Assembly (NCBI RefSeq): GCF_900089585.1
Contig: NZ_FLRH01000003.1
Span: forward strand, 2,246,501-2,310,500
Length of the DNA stretch: 64,000 nucleotides
Source of the DNA: Micromonospora sediminicola
Lineage (GTDB): Bacteria; Actinomycetota; Actinomycetes; Mycobacteriales; Micromonosporaceae
Reading direction: 5' to 3'
A program made the translations under genes and the position numbers. The notes under the pieces were generated by a model. The model was not told where the DNA came from. It did not search any database and saw only the letters and a list, made by a program, of their open reading frames with translations. Shown in pieces: positions 11,110 to 19,360 of this stretch (its first letter is position 1; every line of letters starts with the position of its first letter).

Positions 11110-12570
11110 CTAGTCGCTCCCGACCCGTCGTGGCGCGCCCCCACCCCGGCGTGCCGCGCGACGCGTCGGGTGCGCCCGTCGCGCCCGCGCCTCCCCGGAC
11201 CAGCCAGGGACCGGCCCGGGGAGGTAGGGACGGGCGGACGCGGTCAGCCCCGCGTAGCGCCGGGCGGCCGGTTCGGACGGGCGGGCGGCCAGGGCGCGGC
11301 GGAACTCGGTGAGCTGGCCGACGGCCCGGTGCGAGCCGGAGCGGACGGCGTCGAGCAGCGCCGCCGAGGCCACCTCGCACGCCTCGGGCACCTCACCGAG
11401 TCGCAGGTGCGCCCGGGCCAGCCAGCCGCCGTAGACGGCGGCCCGGCGCGGCCGGCCCGGGACCGTCGCCGCCCGGGCCAGCAACGGGACGGCGCGCGCC
11501 GGACGGCCCGCCGCGACCAGGGTCCGCCCGGTCATCGCCGCCAACTCGGCCTCGTCGAGCCAGTAGAGCCAGGGCGGTTCCCGCCCCGGCTCCGGCGTAC
11601 CGGCCCCGGCCGCGCCGGCGAGCGCCCGGTCGGCGGCGCGGTGCCGGCCGGCGAGCGCCGCCGCGAGCGCGACCCGGTGCAGCAGCAGTGCCCGCAGGCC
11701 CGCTGAGGCGGTGGCGCGGCTGGCGGCGTACCCGATCCGGGCCAACGTGAGCGCGCCGGCCGGATCGCCGGCGTCGGCCAGCAGGTGGCTGGCGGACCCG
11801 AGCACGTACGCGGCGAGCGGCCGGTCCCCGGCGGCCAGGGCGGCGCGCAGCGCCAGCCGGTAGGCCACCAGACCCGCGGCCGGGTCACCGGCGTCGGCGG
11901 CCAGCCATCCGGCCAGCTGGGCCGACTCGGCCAGGACCGGCAGCAGCCGGCGGCGGCCGGCGGGCCCGGCGAGCCGGTAGCCCCGTGCGGCGCGGCGCAG
12001 CCGGCGGGCGCCGAGCACGGCGAGGTCACCCCCGCCGAGCAGGTCGTCCCAGCGCCGCAGCGCGGCCAGCCCGACCCCGTCCGGTGGGGCGTCCGGAGCG
12101 GCGCGGGGACGGGCGCCGCCCGGCGGCGCGTCCGGACCCTCGGGCGCGGTCGGGGAGACGCCGGCCACCGGGTCGGCGCGGAGCAGCGCGTCGCCGAGCG
12201 ACCCGGCCGACGTGCCGCCGGTCGGGTCGGCGGCCCAGCGGTGCGCCAGGGTGAGCAACGCGAACCGGGCACGCGACCCGGCCGGGTCGACCGCCGCCGG
12301 CGCCACGCCGAGGCGGCGGCTGCGCGCGGCGGCCTCGGCGATCAGCTCGCCGGGCACCCCGAGGACGGTGGCCAGCCACGCGGACCAGAAGTCACCGGGA
12401 AGGCGGACCTGGCGTTCCCACCGGGACACCTCGTGGCGGGTCAGGGTGGGCACGCCGGAGGCGGCGCAGAGCTCGGCGGCGACCCGCTGCTGACTCCAGC
12501 CGCGGGCGGAGCGCAGCTCGACCAGGAGCGGCCCGAGCAGGCGGGGGCCGGACGGCGAAGACGGGATCAT
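11110..12570 (-). CDS. XRE-family regulator with helical repeat C-terminus
   Basis: This 486-residue protein starts with a Cro/C1-type HTH (about 8-70: LVELRSARGWSQQRVAAELC ... LTRHEVSRWERQVRLP) followed by about 400 residues rich in Ala, Leu and Arg with repeated helical pairs of TPR character (for example AAYVLGSASHLLADAGDPAGAL and AGLRALLLHRVALAAALAG). Such proteins are common one-component regulators in actinomycetes, and the ligand is rarely known. Start: ATG at 12570, chosen because GGAGGA lies six nt upstream; the open frame runs to 12612. The gene is divergent from metF and appears cotranscribed with idsA. Confidence 0.85.
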   Translation of the reverse strand: MIPSSPSGPRLLGPLLVELRSARGWSQQRVAAELCAASGVPTLTRHEVSRWERQVRLPGDFWSAWLATVLGVPGELIAEAAARSRRLGVAPAAVDPAGSRARFALLTLAHRWAADPTGGTSAGSLGDALLRADPVAGVSPTAPEGPDAPPGGARPRAAPDAPPDGVGLAALRRWDDLLGGGDLAVLGARRLRRAARGYRLAGPAGRRRLLPVLAESAQLAGWLAADAGDPAAGLVAYRLALRAALAAGDRPLAAYVLGSASHLLADAGDPAGALTLARIGYAASRATASAGLRALLLHRVALAAALAGRHRAADRALAGAAGAGTPEPGREPPWLYWLDEAELAAMTGRTLVAAGRPARAVPLLARAATVPGRPRRAAVYGGWLARAHLRLGEVPEACEVASAALLDAVRSGSHRAVGQLTEFRRALAARPSEPAARRYAGLTASARPYLPGPVPGWSGEARARRAHPTRRAARRGGGAPRRVGSD

Positions 12571-12794
12571 CGGGTCCTCCGGGGCGACGGCGCGGGACGG
12601 CGACACCGACACCGGTCGTGCCGGACCGGCGCGTCACCGTCGTGGCGACCCCCGACGCGGGCCCCCGGGCCGGCCACCGGCCGCCCCACCGCGCTGCCGT
12701 CGTTTCTACCCCCGGGGTACGACGCTCCGGCGGTGCCTGCTCGCGGGCTGGGAACATCCTCGGCGCGCCCGCCCGGTCCGGCTAGAGTCGGTCC

Positions 12795-13712
12795 GTGGCG
12801 CTCGGTCTTCCCTCGGTCCTCCCCAACTCCCAGCCGGCGATCGGGGAACTGATCCGTGACGGCCGGCCGACCTTCTCCTTCGAGTTCTTCCCGCCGAAGA
12901 CGCCGGCCGGCGAGAAGCTGCTCTGGCAGGCCATCCGCGAGTTGGAGTCGTTGCGCCCGTCGTTCGTCTCGATCACCTACGGCGCGGGCGGCTCGACCCG
13001 GGACACCACGGTCGCGGTGACCGAGCGGATCGCCACCGAGACCACGCTGCTGCCGATGGCGCACCTCACCGCGGTCAACCACTCGGTCGCCGAGTTGCGA
13101 CACGTCATCGGGCGGCTGGCCTCGGTCGGGGTGCGCAACGTGCTGGCCGTCCGGGGCGACCCGCCCGGCGACCCGGGTGGCGAGTGGGTCCCGCACCCCG
13201 AGGGCGTCCACTACGCCGAGGATCTGGTCCGGCTGGTCCGCGACAGCGGCGACTTCAGCGTCGGGGTGGCCGCCTTCCCGTACAAGCACCCGCGCTCGCC
13301 GGACGTGGCCAGCGACACCGCGCACTTCGTCCGCAAGTGCCGGGCCGGCGCCGAGTTCGCCGTCACCCAGATGTTCTTCGACGCCGACGACTACCTGCGG
13401 CTGCGCGACCGGGTCGCCGCCGCCGGCTGCGACACCCCGATCCTCGCCGGCGTGATGCCGGTGACCCAGATCGGCACCATCGAGCGGTCCGTGCAGCTCT
13501 CCGGGGCGCCGTTCCCCCGGGCGCTGGCCGAACGGTTCGAGCGGGTGGCCGACGACCCCGCGGCGGTCCACCGGCTCGGCGTCGAGCAGGCCGGCGAGAT
13601 GTGCGCCCGGCTGCTGGACGAGGGCGTGCCGGGGATCCACTTCATCACCCTCAACCGGTCGACCGCCACCCGCGAGGTCTGGCAGCGGCTGCGTGCCGAC
13701 GCCCGGGTGTGA
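12795..13712 (+). CDS. metF: Methylenetetrahydrofolate reductase
   Basis: This 305-residue FAD enzyme reduces 5,10-methylene-THF to 5-methyl-THF for methionine synthesis. The family blocks are FSFEFFPPKTPAGE, SITYGAGGSTRDTT, HLTAVNHS, NVLAVRGDPPGD and FAVTQMFFDADDYL, with PILAGVMPVTQ near the C-terminal third. Length is normal (about 300). The GTG at 12795 is the only start close to the conserved beginning. The 224-bp region to the XRE-type gene on the other strand should hold both promoters. In mycobacteria the cognate gene also sits beside idsA2, which fits the synteny of this locus. Confidence 0.95.
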   Translation: MALGLPSVLPNSQPAIGELIRDGRPTFSFEFFPPKTPAGEKLLWQAIRELESLRPSFVSITYGAGGSTRDTTVAVTERIATETTLLPMAHLTAVNHSVAELRHVIGRLASVGVRNVLAVRGDPPGDPGGEWVPHPEGVHYAEDLVRLVRDSGDFSVGVAAFPYKHPRSPDVASDTAHFVRKCRAGAEFAVTQMFFDADDYLRLRDRVAAAGCDTPILAGVMPVTQIGTIERSVQLSGAPFPRALAERFERVADDPAAVHRLGVEQAGEMCARLLDEGVPGIHFITLNRSTATREVWQRLRADARV

Positions 13713-13756
13713 CCACCCGCCGGACGACACCCGAGCCGCCCTTCTACGGTTGATCC

Positions 13757-14446
13757 GTGGTGGGCACACAGCTGAACTGGGACCAGTACGCGACCGCGTG
13801 GGCGCGGCTGCACGGCGGGTTCGATCCCCGGACCGCGGCGCCGGTGGTGCGCGCCTGGCTGCGCTTCGCCTACCACGTGGGCTACGTGCTGGGCCGGCTG
13901 CGGGTCGGCCCGACCGCGGTGACCGTGTTCGGCGTGCTGCTCTGCTTCTGCGTACCCCTGCTGGTGGGCCGGGTCGGCGACGGACCGTTCCTGGGTTCGC
14001 TGTTCGTGCTGCTCGCCGCGGTGGCGGACAGCGTCGACGGCGCGGTGGCGGTGGCCACCAACCGGACCACCCGGCTGGGCTACGTCTACGACTCGGTCGC
14101 CGACCGCCTCGGCGAGGTGGCCTGGCTGATCGCGTTCTGGCTGCTCGGCGCGCCCGGCGCGCTGGTCGCGGCGGCCGGCGGACTGTCCTGGCTGCACGAG
14201 TACGTGCGGGCCCGGGCCGTGTCCGCCGGGATGCGGGAGATCGGCGCGGTGACCGTGGGGGAGCGGCCCACGCGGGTCTGTGTGGCCCTGGTCGGCCTGC
14301 TGGTCGCCGGGCTCACCGGGCTGATCGACGCCGACCTGACCGCCGGCACCATCACCATGGCGACCACGGTGTGGGTGCTGCTCGCCGGATTCGGCCTCGG
14401 CCAGTTGCTCGCCGCCGTGCGTCGCGCCCTGGCCGACGCCGGCTGA
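13757..14446 (+). CDS. CDP-alcohol phosphatidyltransferase family membrane protein
   Basis: This 229-residue protein has five to six hydrophobic helices and a CDP-alcohol phosphotransferase signature. The visible block is DSVDGAVAV-(8)-RLGYVYDSVADR, giving the four metal-binding aspartates in D-x2-D-G ... G-x3-D-x3-D. The canonical Arg of the DGxxAR element is replaced (DGAVAV), an unusual deviation. These enzymes transfer a phosphate-substituted group from CDP-diacylglycerol or CDP-inositol-type donors to an alcohol to make phospholipids. The acceptor cannot be read from the sequence. It starts at GTG 13757, 44 bp after metF on the same strand. Confidence 0.85.
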   Translation: MVGTQLNWDQYATAWARLHGGFDPRTAAPVVRAWLRFAYHVGYVLGRLRVGPTAVTVFGVLLCFCVPLLVGRVGDGPFLGSLFVLLAAVADSVDGAVAVATNRTTRLGYVYDSVADRLGEVAWLIAFWLLGAPGALVAAAGGLSWLHEYVRARAVSAGMREIGAVTVGERPTRVCVALVGLLVAGLTGLIDADLTAGTITMATTVWVLLAGFGLGQLLAAVRRALADAG

Positions 14447-14485
14447 CCGGCCGCGCGGGCCCAGTGGGCGCGTCGCCTGGGGTGG

Positions 14486-14540
14486 GCGTTAACAGGGGGC
14501 CCCTCCTCTACCCGAGGCGTTAAGAAGGGGCCCTTCCTTA
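14486..14540. repeat. GGGGCCC palindromic repeat, copy 1
   Basis: Two half-units, each of the form AAGGAAGGGCCCCTTCTTAA or a close variant, are joined by a short spacer and followed by CGCC. It lies between convergent genes (CDP-alcohol transferase and crtI). Near-identical copies are at 17601-17656 and, in head-to-head form, 61709-61758. Confidence 0.9.
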
Positions 14541-14545
14541 CACCC

Positions 14546-16033
14546 TCACCAGGCCGGCCCGACCGCGTCGGCGACGATCTCCGCGGACAACGTCACCATG
14601 GGCAGCCCGCCCCCCGGGTGGCTGGAGCCGCCGACCAGCCACAGCCCGGCCGCCGGACCCCGGTTGGCCGGGCGCAGCAGGCCGCCCGCGGTGCCGTAGA
14701 TCGCCCCGCCCGGCGCGCCGGTGGCCGCGTCCAGGTCGGCCGGGGTGCGGATCTCCCGGAACACCAGCCGGTCCCGCACGTCCACGCCGCGTTCGGCGAG
14801 CACGTCGAGGATCCGGTCCGCGTACGCCTCGGCCAGCCCGGGCCGCCGCCAGTCCACCGCCCCGGCGGCGGTGCCGTGCCGGGGCGCGTTGACCAGCACG
14901 AACCACGCCTCGTGGCCGTCCGGCCGGACCGTCGGGTCGTCGGCGGCGGTGACGAAGACGGTCGGGTCGGGCGCCGGGCGGGCCCGCACCCCGCGACCGG
15001 GGTCGCCGAAGACGGCGTCGAACTCGGCGTCGTAGTCGCCGGGGAAGAAGACGGTGTGGTGGGCCAGCCCGGAGTCGCCGCGGACGCCGAGCAGCAGCAC
15101 GAAGCCGGCCAGGCTGCGGTCGGTGAGTGCGGCCAGCCGGCGCGGGTCGGGCAGCAGGTCCCGGTAGACGGTGAGCGCGTCCACGTTCGCCACCACCACG
15201 TCGGCCGGAACGGGGGCGGCCGACCCGGCGACGCGTACCCCGTGCACCCGGCCGCCGGCGGCGTCGATCCGGGTGACCGCCGTGTCGGTGCGCACCACCA
15301 CGCCCAGGTCCAGGCAGCGCGACAGCAGCGCGTCGGCGAGCGTGCCCAGCCCGCCGCGCAGGTACCAGCCGCCGTAGGCCAGCTCCGCGTAGGGGACGGC
15401 GACCAGCGCGGCGGGTGCGCGGCGCGGGTCGGCGCCGGTGTAGGTGGCGTAGCGGTCGAGCAGCATCCGCAGTCGCGGGTCGGACAGGTACCGGCGGCCC
15501 AGGCCGCGCAGCGTGCGGCCGGGGCCGATGGCGGCGAGGTCGCCCAGCCGCCAGGCCAGCGCGGCCAGGTCGCGCGGGGAGTCGACGGTGCGGCGCAGGA
15601 TGTCCCGGTGCGAGGCCGCCCACACCCGGTCGGCCCGGCGCCACAGCCGCTGCCAGTCGGCGGCGGACCGGTCGCCGAACGCGGCGCCGACGCGGGCGGC
15701 GAACTCGTCCGGGTCGGCGCAGGAGTCCAGCGTGGGACCGCCGCCCGGGAAGACGTGCCGCACGATCGGGTCCAGCGGGACCAGATCGAGGTATTCGTCG
15801 AGCTTCGCGCCGGTCGCCTCGAACAGGTCGGAGAAGACCTGCGGCAGGGTGACCAGGCTCGGCCCGGTGTCGAAGCGCCACGCCCCCTCCGGGGTGTGGT
15901 GGGTGTGGCGGCCGAGTTTGCCGCCGACCGTGCCGGCCCGTTCGAGGACGGTGACCTCGTGCCCGGTGACCGCGAGCCGGGCGGCGGCGGCGAGGCCGCC
16001 CACGCCGGCGCCGATGACCACGATGCGCGCCAT
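14546..16033 (-). CDS. CrtI/CrtD-type carotenoid desaturase
   Basis: This 495-residue FAD-dependent oxidoreductase has the phytoene desaturase layout. The N-terminal dinucleotide site is IVVIGAGVGGLAAAARLA (about 4-21), followed by VLERAGTVGGKLGRH and FDTGPSLVTLPQVF, and the C-terminal FAD block is GLWLVGGSSHPGGGLPMVTLSAE. The family introduces double bonds into carotenoid backbones. It is the last gene of the YbaK-CrtA-GNAT-CruF-CruG operon, 12 bp after the glycosyltransferase. With CruF and CruG next to it, a 3,4-desaturase (CrtD-like) role acting near a hydrated psi end is more likely than primary phytoene desaturation, but that is inference. Confidence 0.88.
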   Translation of the reverse strand: MARIVVIGAGVGGLAAAARLAVTGHEVTVLERAGTVGGKLGRHTHHTPEGAWRFDTGPSLVTLPQVFSDLFEATGAKLDEYLDLVPLDPIVRHVFPGGGPTLDSCADPDEFAARVGAAFGDRSAADWQRLWRRADRVWAASHRDILRRTVDSPRDLAALAWRLGDLAAIGPGRTLRGLGRRYLSDPRLRMLLDRYATYTGADPRRAPAALVAVPYAELAYGGWYLRGGLGTLADALLSRCLDLGVVVRTDTAVTRIDAAGGRVHGVRVAGSAAPVPADVVVANVDALTVYRDLLPDPRRLAALTDRSLAGFVLLLGVRGDSGLAHHTVFFPGDYDAEFDAVFGDPGRGVRARPAPDPTVFVTAADDPTVRPDGHEAWFVLVNAPRHGTAAGAVDWRRPGLAEAYADRILDVLAERGVDVRDRLVFREIRTPADLDAATGAPGGAIYGTAGGLLRPANRGPAAGLWLVGGSSHPGGGLPMVTLSAEIVADAVGPAW

Positions 16034-16045
16034 GACGTGCCCCTC

Positions 16046-17173
16046 CTAGGTGACCGGGCGACCCCGCCAGGTGAGCCGGCGTCGCTTCCGCAGATGGTAC
16101 GACCGGACGGTCAGCCAACCGAGGACCACGACCGACACGGGGTGCGCCAGCGCGTCGGGCCAGGCCCGGCCGCCGGTGGCGCGGGCGCTGACCACGCGCC
16201 CCGCGACGCCGCCCAGGTAGGCCAGGAACGCCACCGCGGCCACCGCCGGCGCGCCGGCCACCAGCGTCGACACGGCCAGCAGCGGCGGCGCCGTGTAGAG
16301 CAGGAGCAGCAGGATCAGCACGGCGGCCGCGCCGGCCGGGTGGCCGAACGACGCCCAGAGCGACTTGGTGTAGCCGTCGCGCAGCTGCGGCCAGTCGTCG
16401 TACATCCGGCAGGAGGCCAGCCGGGAGCCGTCGGCCAGCGCGATCCGGCCGCCGGCCCGCTTCACCGCCCGGGCCAGCTCGATGTCCTCCAACACCTTGT
16501 CGGCCACCGCCGCGTGCCCGCCGGCCCGCAGGTAGCCGGCCCGGTCCACGACCAGGAACTGTCCGCCCGCGGCGGCCAGCGAGGGCCGCCGCGAGCGTTC
16601 CATCGCGCGCAGCGGCAGGAACGTCAGCCACAACCACTGCAACAGCGGCTGCACCAGCCGGTCGGCCGCGGTCCGCACCACGATCCGGGGGTACGGCGAC
16701 AGCAGCGTCGCGCCCGCCGCGCGCAGCTCGGCCACCGCCGCCGCGACCGCGTACGGGGTGAGCACCACGTCGGCGTCGACGAACGCCAGCACCGTCGGCT
16801 CCGGGTCGGCCCGGGTGGCGAGCTGCCAGCAGGCATGCGGCTTGCCCAGCCAACCGGGCGGTGGGGCGACGCCGCTGAGCAGCGTCACCCGGGGATCGGC
16901 GCCGGCCACCGCGCGGACCACGTCGGCGGTGCCGTCGGTCGAGCCGTCGTCGAGCACCACGATCCGCAGCCCCGGCACCCCGCGCTGGGCGAGCAGCGCG
17001 CGCAGGCACGGGGTGACCCGGTCGGCCTCGTCGCGCAGCGGCAGCAGCACCGCCACCGCCTCGGCGACCTCCACCGGGGCGGCGCCCGGGCGACGCAGCC
17101 AGGCGAGCGCGTTGACGAGCGTGTGCCCGGTGAGCGCGGCGACCGCCACCACCAACGCGAGGGCGGCGGTCAT
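16046..17173 (-). CDS. cruG: Family 2 glycosyltransferase, CruG-like carotenoid glycosyltransferase
   Basis: This 375-residue membrane-associated GT-A enzyme has one N-terminal helix, then the catalytic domain with VAVLLPLRDEADRV, IVVLDDGSTDGT, LAFVDADVVL (the DxD metal site) and VLEDIELARAVKRAGGRI, ending in a C-terminal cluster of three to four membrane helices. CruG-type enzymes attach a sugar to the 2'-hydroxyl of hydroxylated acyclic carotenoids. The ATG at 17173 overlaps the cruF stop by 4 bp (ATGA), showing translational coupling. A general GT2 role cannot be excluded, but the CruF neighbour makes the carotenoid role likely. Confidence 0.85.
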   Translation of the reverse strand: MTAALALVVAVAALTGHTLVNALAWLRRPGAAPVEVAEAVAVLLPLRDEADRVTPCLRALLAQRGVPGLRIVVLDDGSTDGTADVVRAVAGADPRVTLLSGVAPPPGWLGKPHACWQLATRADPEPTVLAFVDADVVLTPYAVAAAVAELRAAGATLLSPYPRIVVRTAADRLVQPLLQWLWLTFLPLRAMERSRRPSLAAAGGQFLVVDRAGYLRAGGHAAVADKVLEDIELARAVKRAGGRIALADGSRLASCRMYDDWPQLRDGYTKSLWASFGHPAGAAAVLILLLLLYTAPPLLAVSTLVAGAPAVAAVAFLAYLGGVAGRVVSARATGGRAWPDALAHPVSVVVLGWLTVRSYHLRKRRRLTWRGRPVT

Positions 17174-18021
17174 GCCGGCGCGTCGACGCGCGGCGTGGGA
17201 TCCGGCGCGGTCGCCCGGTCCCGGCGGCCCCGCCACAGCGCCACCGCCAGCGGCACCGCGGCCACCGCCATGCCGGCCGCGCCCCAGAGCGCGGACGCGG
17301 GCAGCCGGAGGAAGACCGCGTGCGCCAGCACGCTGGAGGCGTACGTCCAGAGGTAGAGCGCGAACATCGGGGCGTCCCGGCCGTCGACCCGGTCGGCGGA
17401 CGGCCCGGCGAGCGGGCGCAGCGCGGCGGCCAACAGGACCGCGAAGCCCAGCCAGCCGAGGTAGTTGCTGACCGGGATGCCGGGCAGTCCGGGCAGCGCC
17501 GGGGTGGCGTCGAGCCAGGTCCAGTAGCCCTCGGCCACCATCTGCGGGTCGAGGAACAGATCCCACGCGGCCAGCCCCACCGCCGCGAGCGCGACCCGTG
17601 CAAGGAGGGGCCCCTTCTTAACGCCTCCGGTAGAGGAAGGGCCCCCTTTTAACGCCTGGGTGAGCCGGACCGCGGTGAGCCACGCCGGCCAGGCCATCCA
17701 GGTCCAGGCCAGCGGGATGATCAGCGGCACGCCGGCCAGCTTCGGGCCCAGCTCGCCGGAGTAGTCGTAGCTGCCGAACGGGAACCCGGTGGCCACGCCG
17801 AGCGCCTCGACGGCGAACCCGCCGCCGGTGGCGACGGCGACCAGCGCGGCCGCGGCCCGGACGCCCCGGGTGAGCAGCGCGTGGCCGACGGAGAGCAGCC
17901 AGCCGAGCACCACGGTGGCCACGGTCAGCCCGGCCCGGGTCGCGCCGCCGGTGAGCGGGTAGCAGATCTGGGCGAGGACCAGGACGGCCAGCAGCGCCCA
18001 GGGCAGCCGCACGCCTCTCAC
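17170..18021 (-). CDS. cruF: CruF-family carotenoid 1,2-hydratase-like membrane protein
   Basis: This 283-residue protein has about seven hydrophobic segments and matches the CruF / DUF422 carotenoid biosynthesis family, with GFPFGSYDYSGELGPKLAGVPL, LAWTWMAWPAW, AWDLFLDPQMVAEGYWTW and GIPVSNYLGWL. CruF hydrates the terminal double bond of psi-end carotenoids. An in-frame palindromic repeat (17601-17656) encodes an extra stretch, KGGPSSTGGVKKGPLL, in a loop between helices. Start is ambiguous: GTG 18021 gives the family-like beginning, while ATG 18081 overlaps the GNAT stop by 4 bp but adds 20 residues coded by the dispersed repeat. The gene is coupled to cruG. Confidence 0.88.
   Translation of the reverse strand: MRGVRLPWALLAVLVLAQICYPLTGGATRAGLTVATVVLGWLLSVGHALLTRGVRAAAALVAVATGGGFAVEALGVATGFPFGSYDYSGELGPKLAGVPLIIPLAWTWMAWPAWLTAVRLTQALKGGPSSTGGVKKGPLLARVALAAVGLAAWDLFLDPQMVAEGYWTWLDATPALPGLPGIPVSNYLGWLGFAVLLAAALRPLAGPSADRVDGRDAPMFALYLWTYASSVLAHAVFLRLPASALWGAAGMAVAAVPLAVALWRGRRDRATAPDPTPRVDAPA
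17601..17656. repeat. GGGGCCC palindromic repeat, copy 2, inside cruF
   Basis: Nearly identical to copy 1 at 14486-14540 (reverse orientation), with two half-units AAGGAGGGGCCCCTTCTTAA and AGGAAGGGCCCCCTTTTAA each followed by CGCC. It lies wholly within the cruF coding frame and adds about 19 codons without a stop. Confidence 0.92.
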
Positions 18022-18030
18022 CGTGCCGCC

Positions 18031-18080
18031 TTTCGTTCGCGACTGCGGGGCTCGCAGGCCCGGCTCACTCCTCGCGCTCA
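18031..18080 (-). repeat. Dispersed stop-anchored repeat, copy 3
   Basis: Read on the minus strand it begins with the TGA stop of the GNAT gene, continues GCGCGAGGAGTGAGCCGG, CCTGCGAGCCCCGCAGTCGC, and ends GAACGAAA. It fills the gap between the GNAT gene and the GTG start of cruF. Confidence 0.9.
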
Positions 18081-18632
18081 TGGCCGGTCCGGCGGGGGGA
18101 GTGGCAGGTCCCGGCCGAGCACGCCGAACGGCCGTTCGTCACCGGGGAAGTGGAAGTGCCGCAGGACGTCGGTGAAGCCGAACCGGCGGTAGAGCCGCCA
18201 GGCCCGGGACGTCTGCTCGTCGGCCTCGGGGGTGGAGAGGAGCGTGGTGTCGCCCTCGGCCATGGCGAGCAGCGCGCGCAGCTGGCGGGCGCCCAGGCCG
18301 TGCCCCTGCGCGGGTGGACGGACGTGCAGCTCAACCACCTCGAACGGATGGGTCAGCCAGCGCTGCCGGGCCGGCGGGGTCAACGCCCGCAGCACCTGGT
18401 CGTGCCACCACTGGCCGCTGGCGCCGAGGTAGCCGTACCCGAAGCCGGCCAGGTGTCCCTCGGTGGTCAGGCTGGCGACGGCGCGGAAGCCGGGCCGGCG
18501 GACGTGGGTGGCGATGTAGCCGCGCCGGGCCTCCAGCAGGTCGGGACGGTAGCCCATCGCCTCGCCGTAGACGGCCACCACGTCGTCCAGACGCCGGACC
18601 AGGTCGTCCGGCGTCCACCGCACCAGCCTCAT
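18078..18632 (-). CDS. GNAT-family N-acetyltransferase
   Basis: This 184-residue protein has a GNAT fold. The acetyl-CoA loop is recognisable in VVELHVRPPAQGHGLGARQLRALLA (Q/RxxGxG/A type) and the C-terminal motif in SRAWRLYRRFGFTDVLRHF. The substrate is unknown. It overlaps crtA upstream by 4 bp (ATGA at 18629-18632) and ends at the dispersed repeat before cruF, so it is a genuine member of the carotenoid operon by position. Whether it acts on a pigment or glycoside, or is just carried along, cannot be told from sequence. Confidence 0.88.
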   Translation of the reverse strand: MRLVRWTPDDLVRRLDDVVAVYGEAMGYRPDLLEARRGYIATHVRRPGFRAVASLTTEGHLAGFGYGYLGASGQWWHDQVLRALTPPARQRWLTHPFEVVELHVRPPAQGHGLGARQLRALLAMAEGDTTLLSTPEADEQTSRAWRLYRRFGFTDVLRHFHFPGDERPFGVLGRDLPLPPPDRP

Positions 18633-19360
18633 GCGTTCCCTCTCGCCGAGTCGGGGTCGCCCTCGGCGGCGACCCAGCCGAGCACCCCACGGTCGCCGAC
18701 CACGTCGCCCACCGCGAACCGCGCGAACAGTTCCTCCGCGTACCAGCCCTCGGTGGGGGTGCGGGTGATCGCGGCGCGGTGCTCGGGGGAACGGTACGCG
18801 AACGCGACCAGGTCCGCCGGGTCGCGCCACACGCTCACCGTGCCCTGCCAGCCCAGCGGCGCCTCGCCCACGCCGAACCGGGCGAGCAGCCCCGGCGCGG
18901 CGTGCAGCGCGCCGGCGACCGGCGGGATCGCCCGCCAGAACGTGGCCGCCCGCCGGGCCCGCAGCCGGGCCCGGGTCAGCGCCAGCACCGGCCCGGTGAC
19001 CCGGCCGCCGGCCGGCGCGCCGAACGGCTCCCGGCCGGACCACTGGCCCCGGCTGGTCAGCGGGCGCAGCTCCACCCGCACCGCGGCGCCCGCGATCCGG
19101 GCCCAGGACCGGGCGACCGGGGAGGAGTCGAAGCCTGCCGCGTCGGCGGGGGAGTCCCACACCACCAGCGCGGCCCAGCGGGTCAGGTCGGCGTCGCCCG
19201 GCCCGAAGCCGGTGCCGGTCCCGGTGCCGAGCAGCTTGGCGAAGCGGACGCCGGGCAGCCGGCGCAACCGGGCCGGGTGGGTGGCCATCCGGGCCAGCGC
19301 CCCGGGCACGGACCGGCGGGGGACGCGCCACACGTGCAGCGTGACGAGGTCGGGGTTCAC
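18629..19360 (-). CDS. CrtA-like spheroidene monooxygenase family protein
   Basis: This 243-residue protein matches the spheroidene monooxygenase (CrtA) family in layout: VTLHVWRVPRRSVPGALARMA at the start, a ferredoxin-like dimeric alpha-beta middle, LGWQGTVSVWRDPADLVAFAY, and the C-terminal block EGWYAEELFARFAV. CrtA enzymes oxidise the end of acyclic carotenoids to keto groups using heme. Here the gene sits beside CruF, CruG and a CrtI-type desaturase, which suggests a keto-carotenoid product. GTG 19360 overlaps the YbaK stop (GTGA), and the stop overlaps the GNAT start, so expression is coupled on both sides. Confidence 0.8.
   Translation of the reverse strand: MNPDLVTLHVWRVPRRSVPGALARMATHPARLRRLPGVRFAKLLGTGTGTGFGPGDADLTRWAALVVWDSPADAAGFDSSPVARSWARIAGAAVRVELRPLTSRGQWSGREPFGAPAGGRVTGPVLALTRARLRARRAATFWRAIPPVAGALHAAPGLLARFGVGEAPLGWQGTVSVWRDPADLVAFAYRSPEHRAAITRTPTEGWYAEELFARFAVGDVVGDRGVLGWVAAEGDPDSARGNA

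Noticed and set aside
14538..17603. A 1021-residue minus-strand frame across crtI and cruG
   Set aside because: It is an out-of-frame shadow of the recognised genes in high-GC DNA; its composition is Arg/Gly/Ala with no family features.
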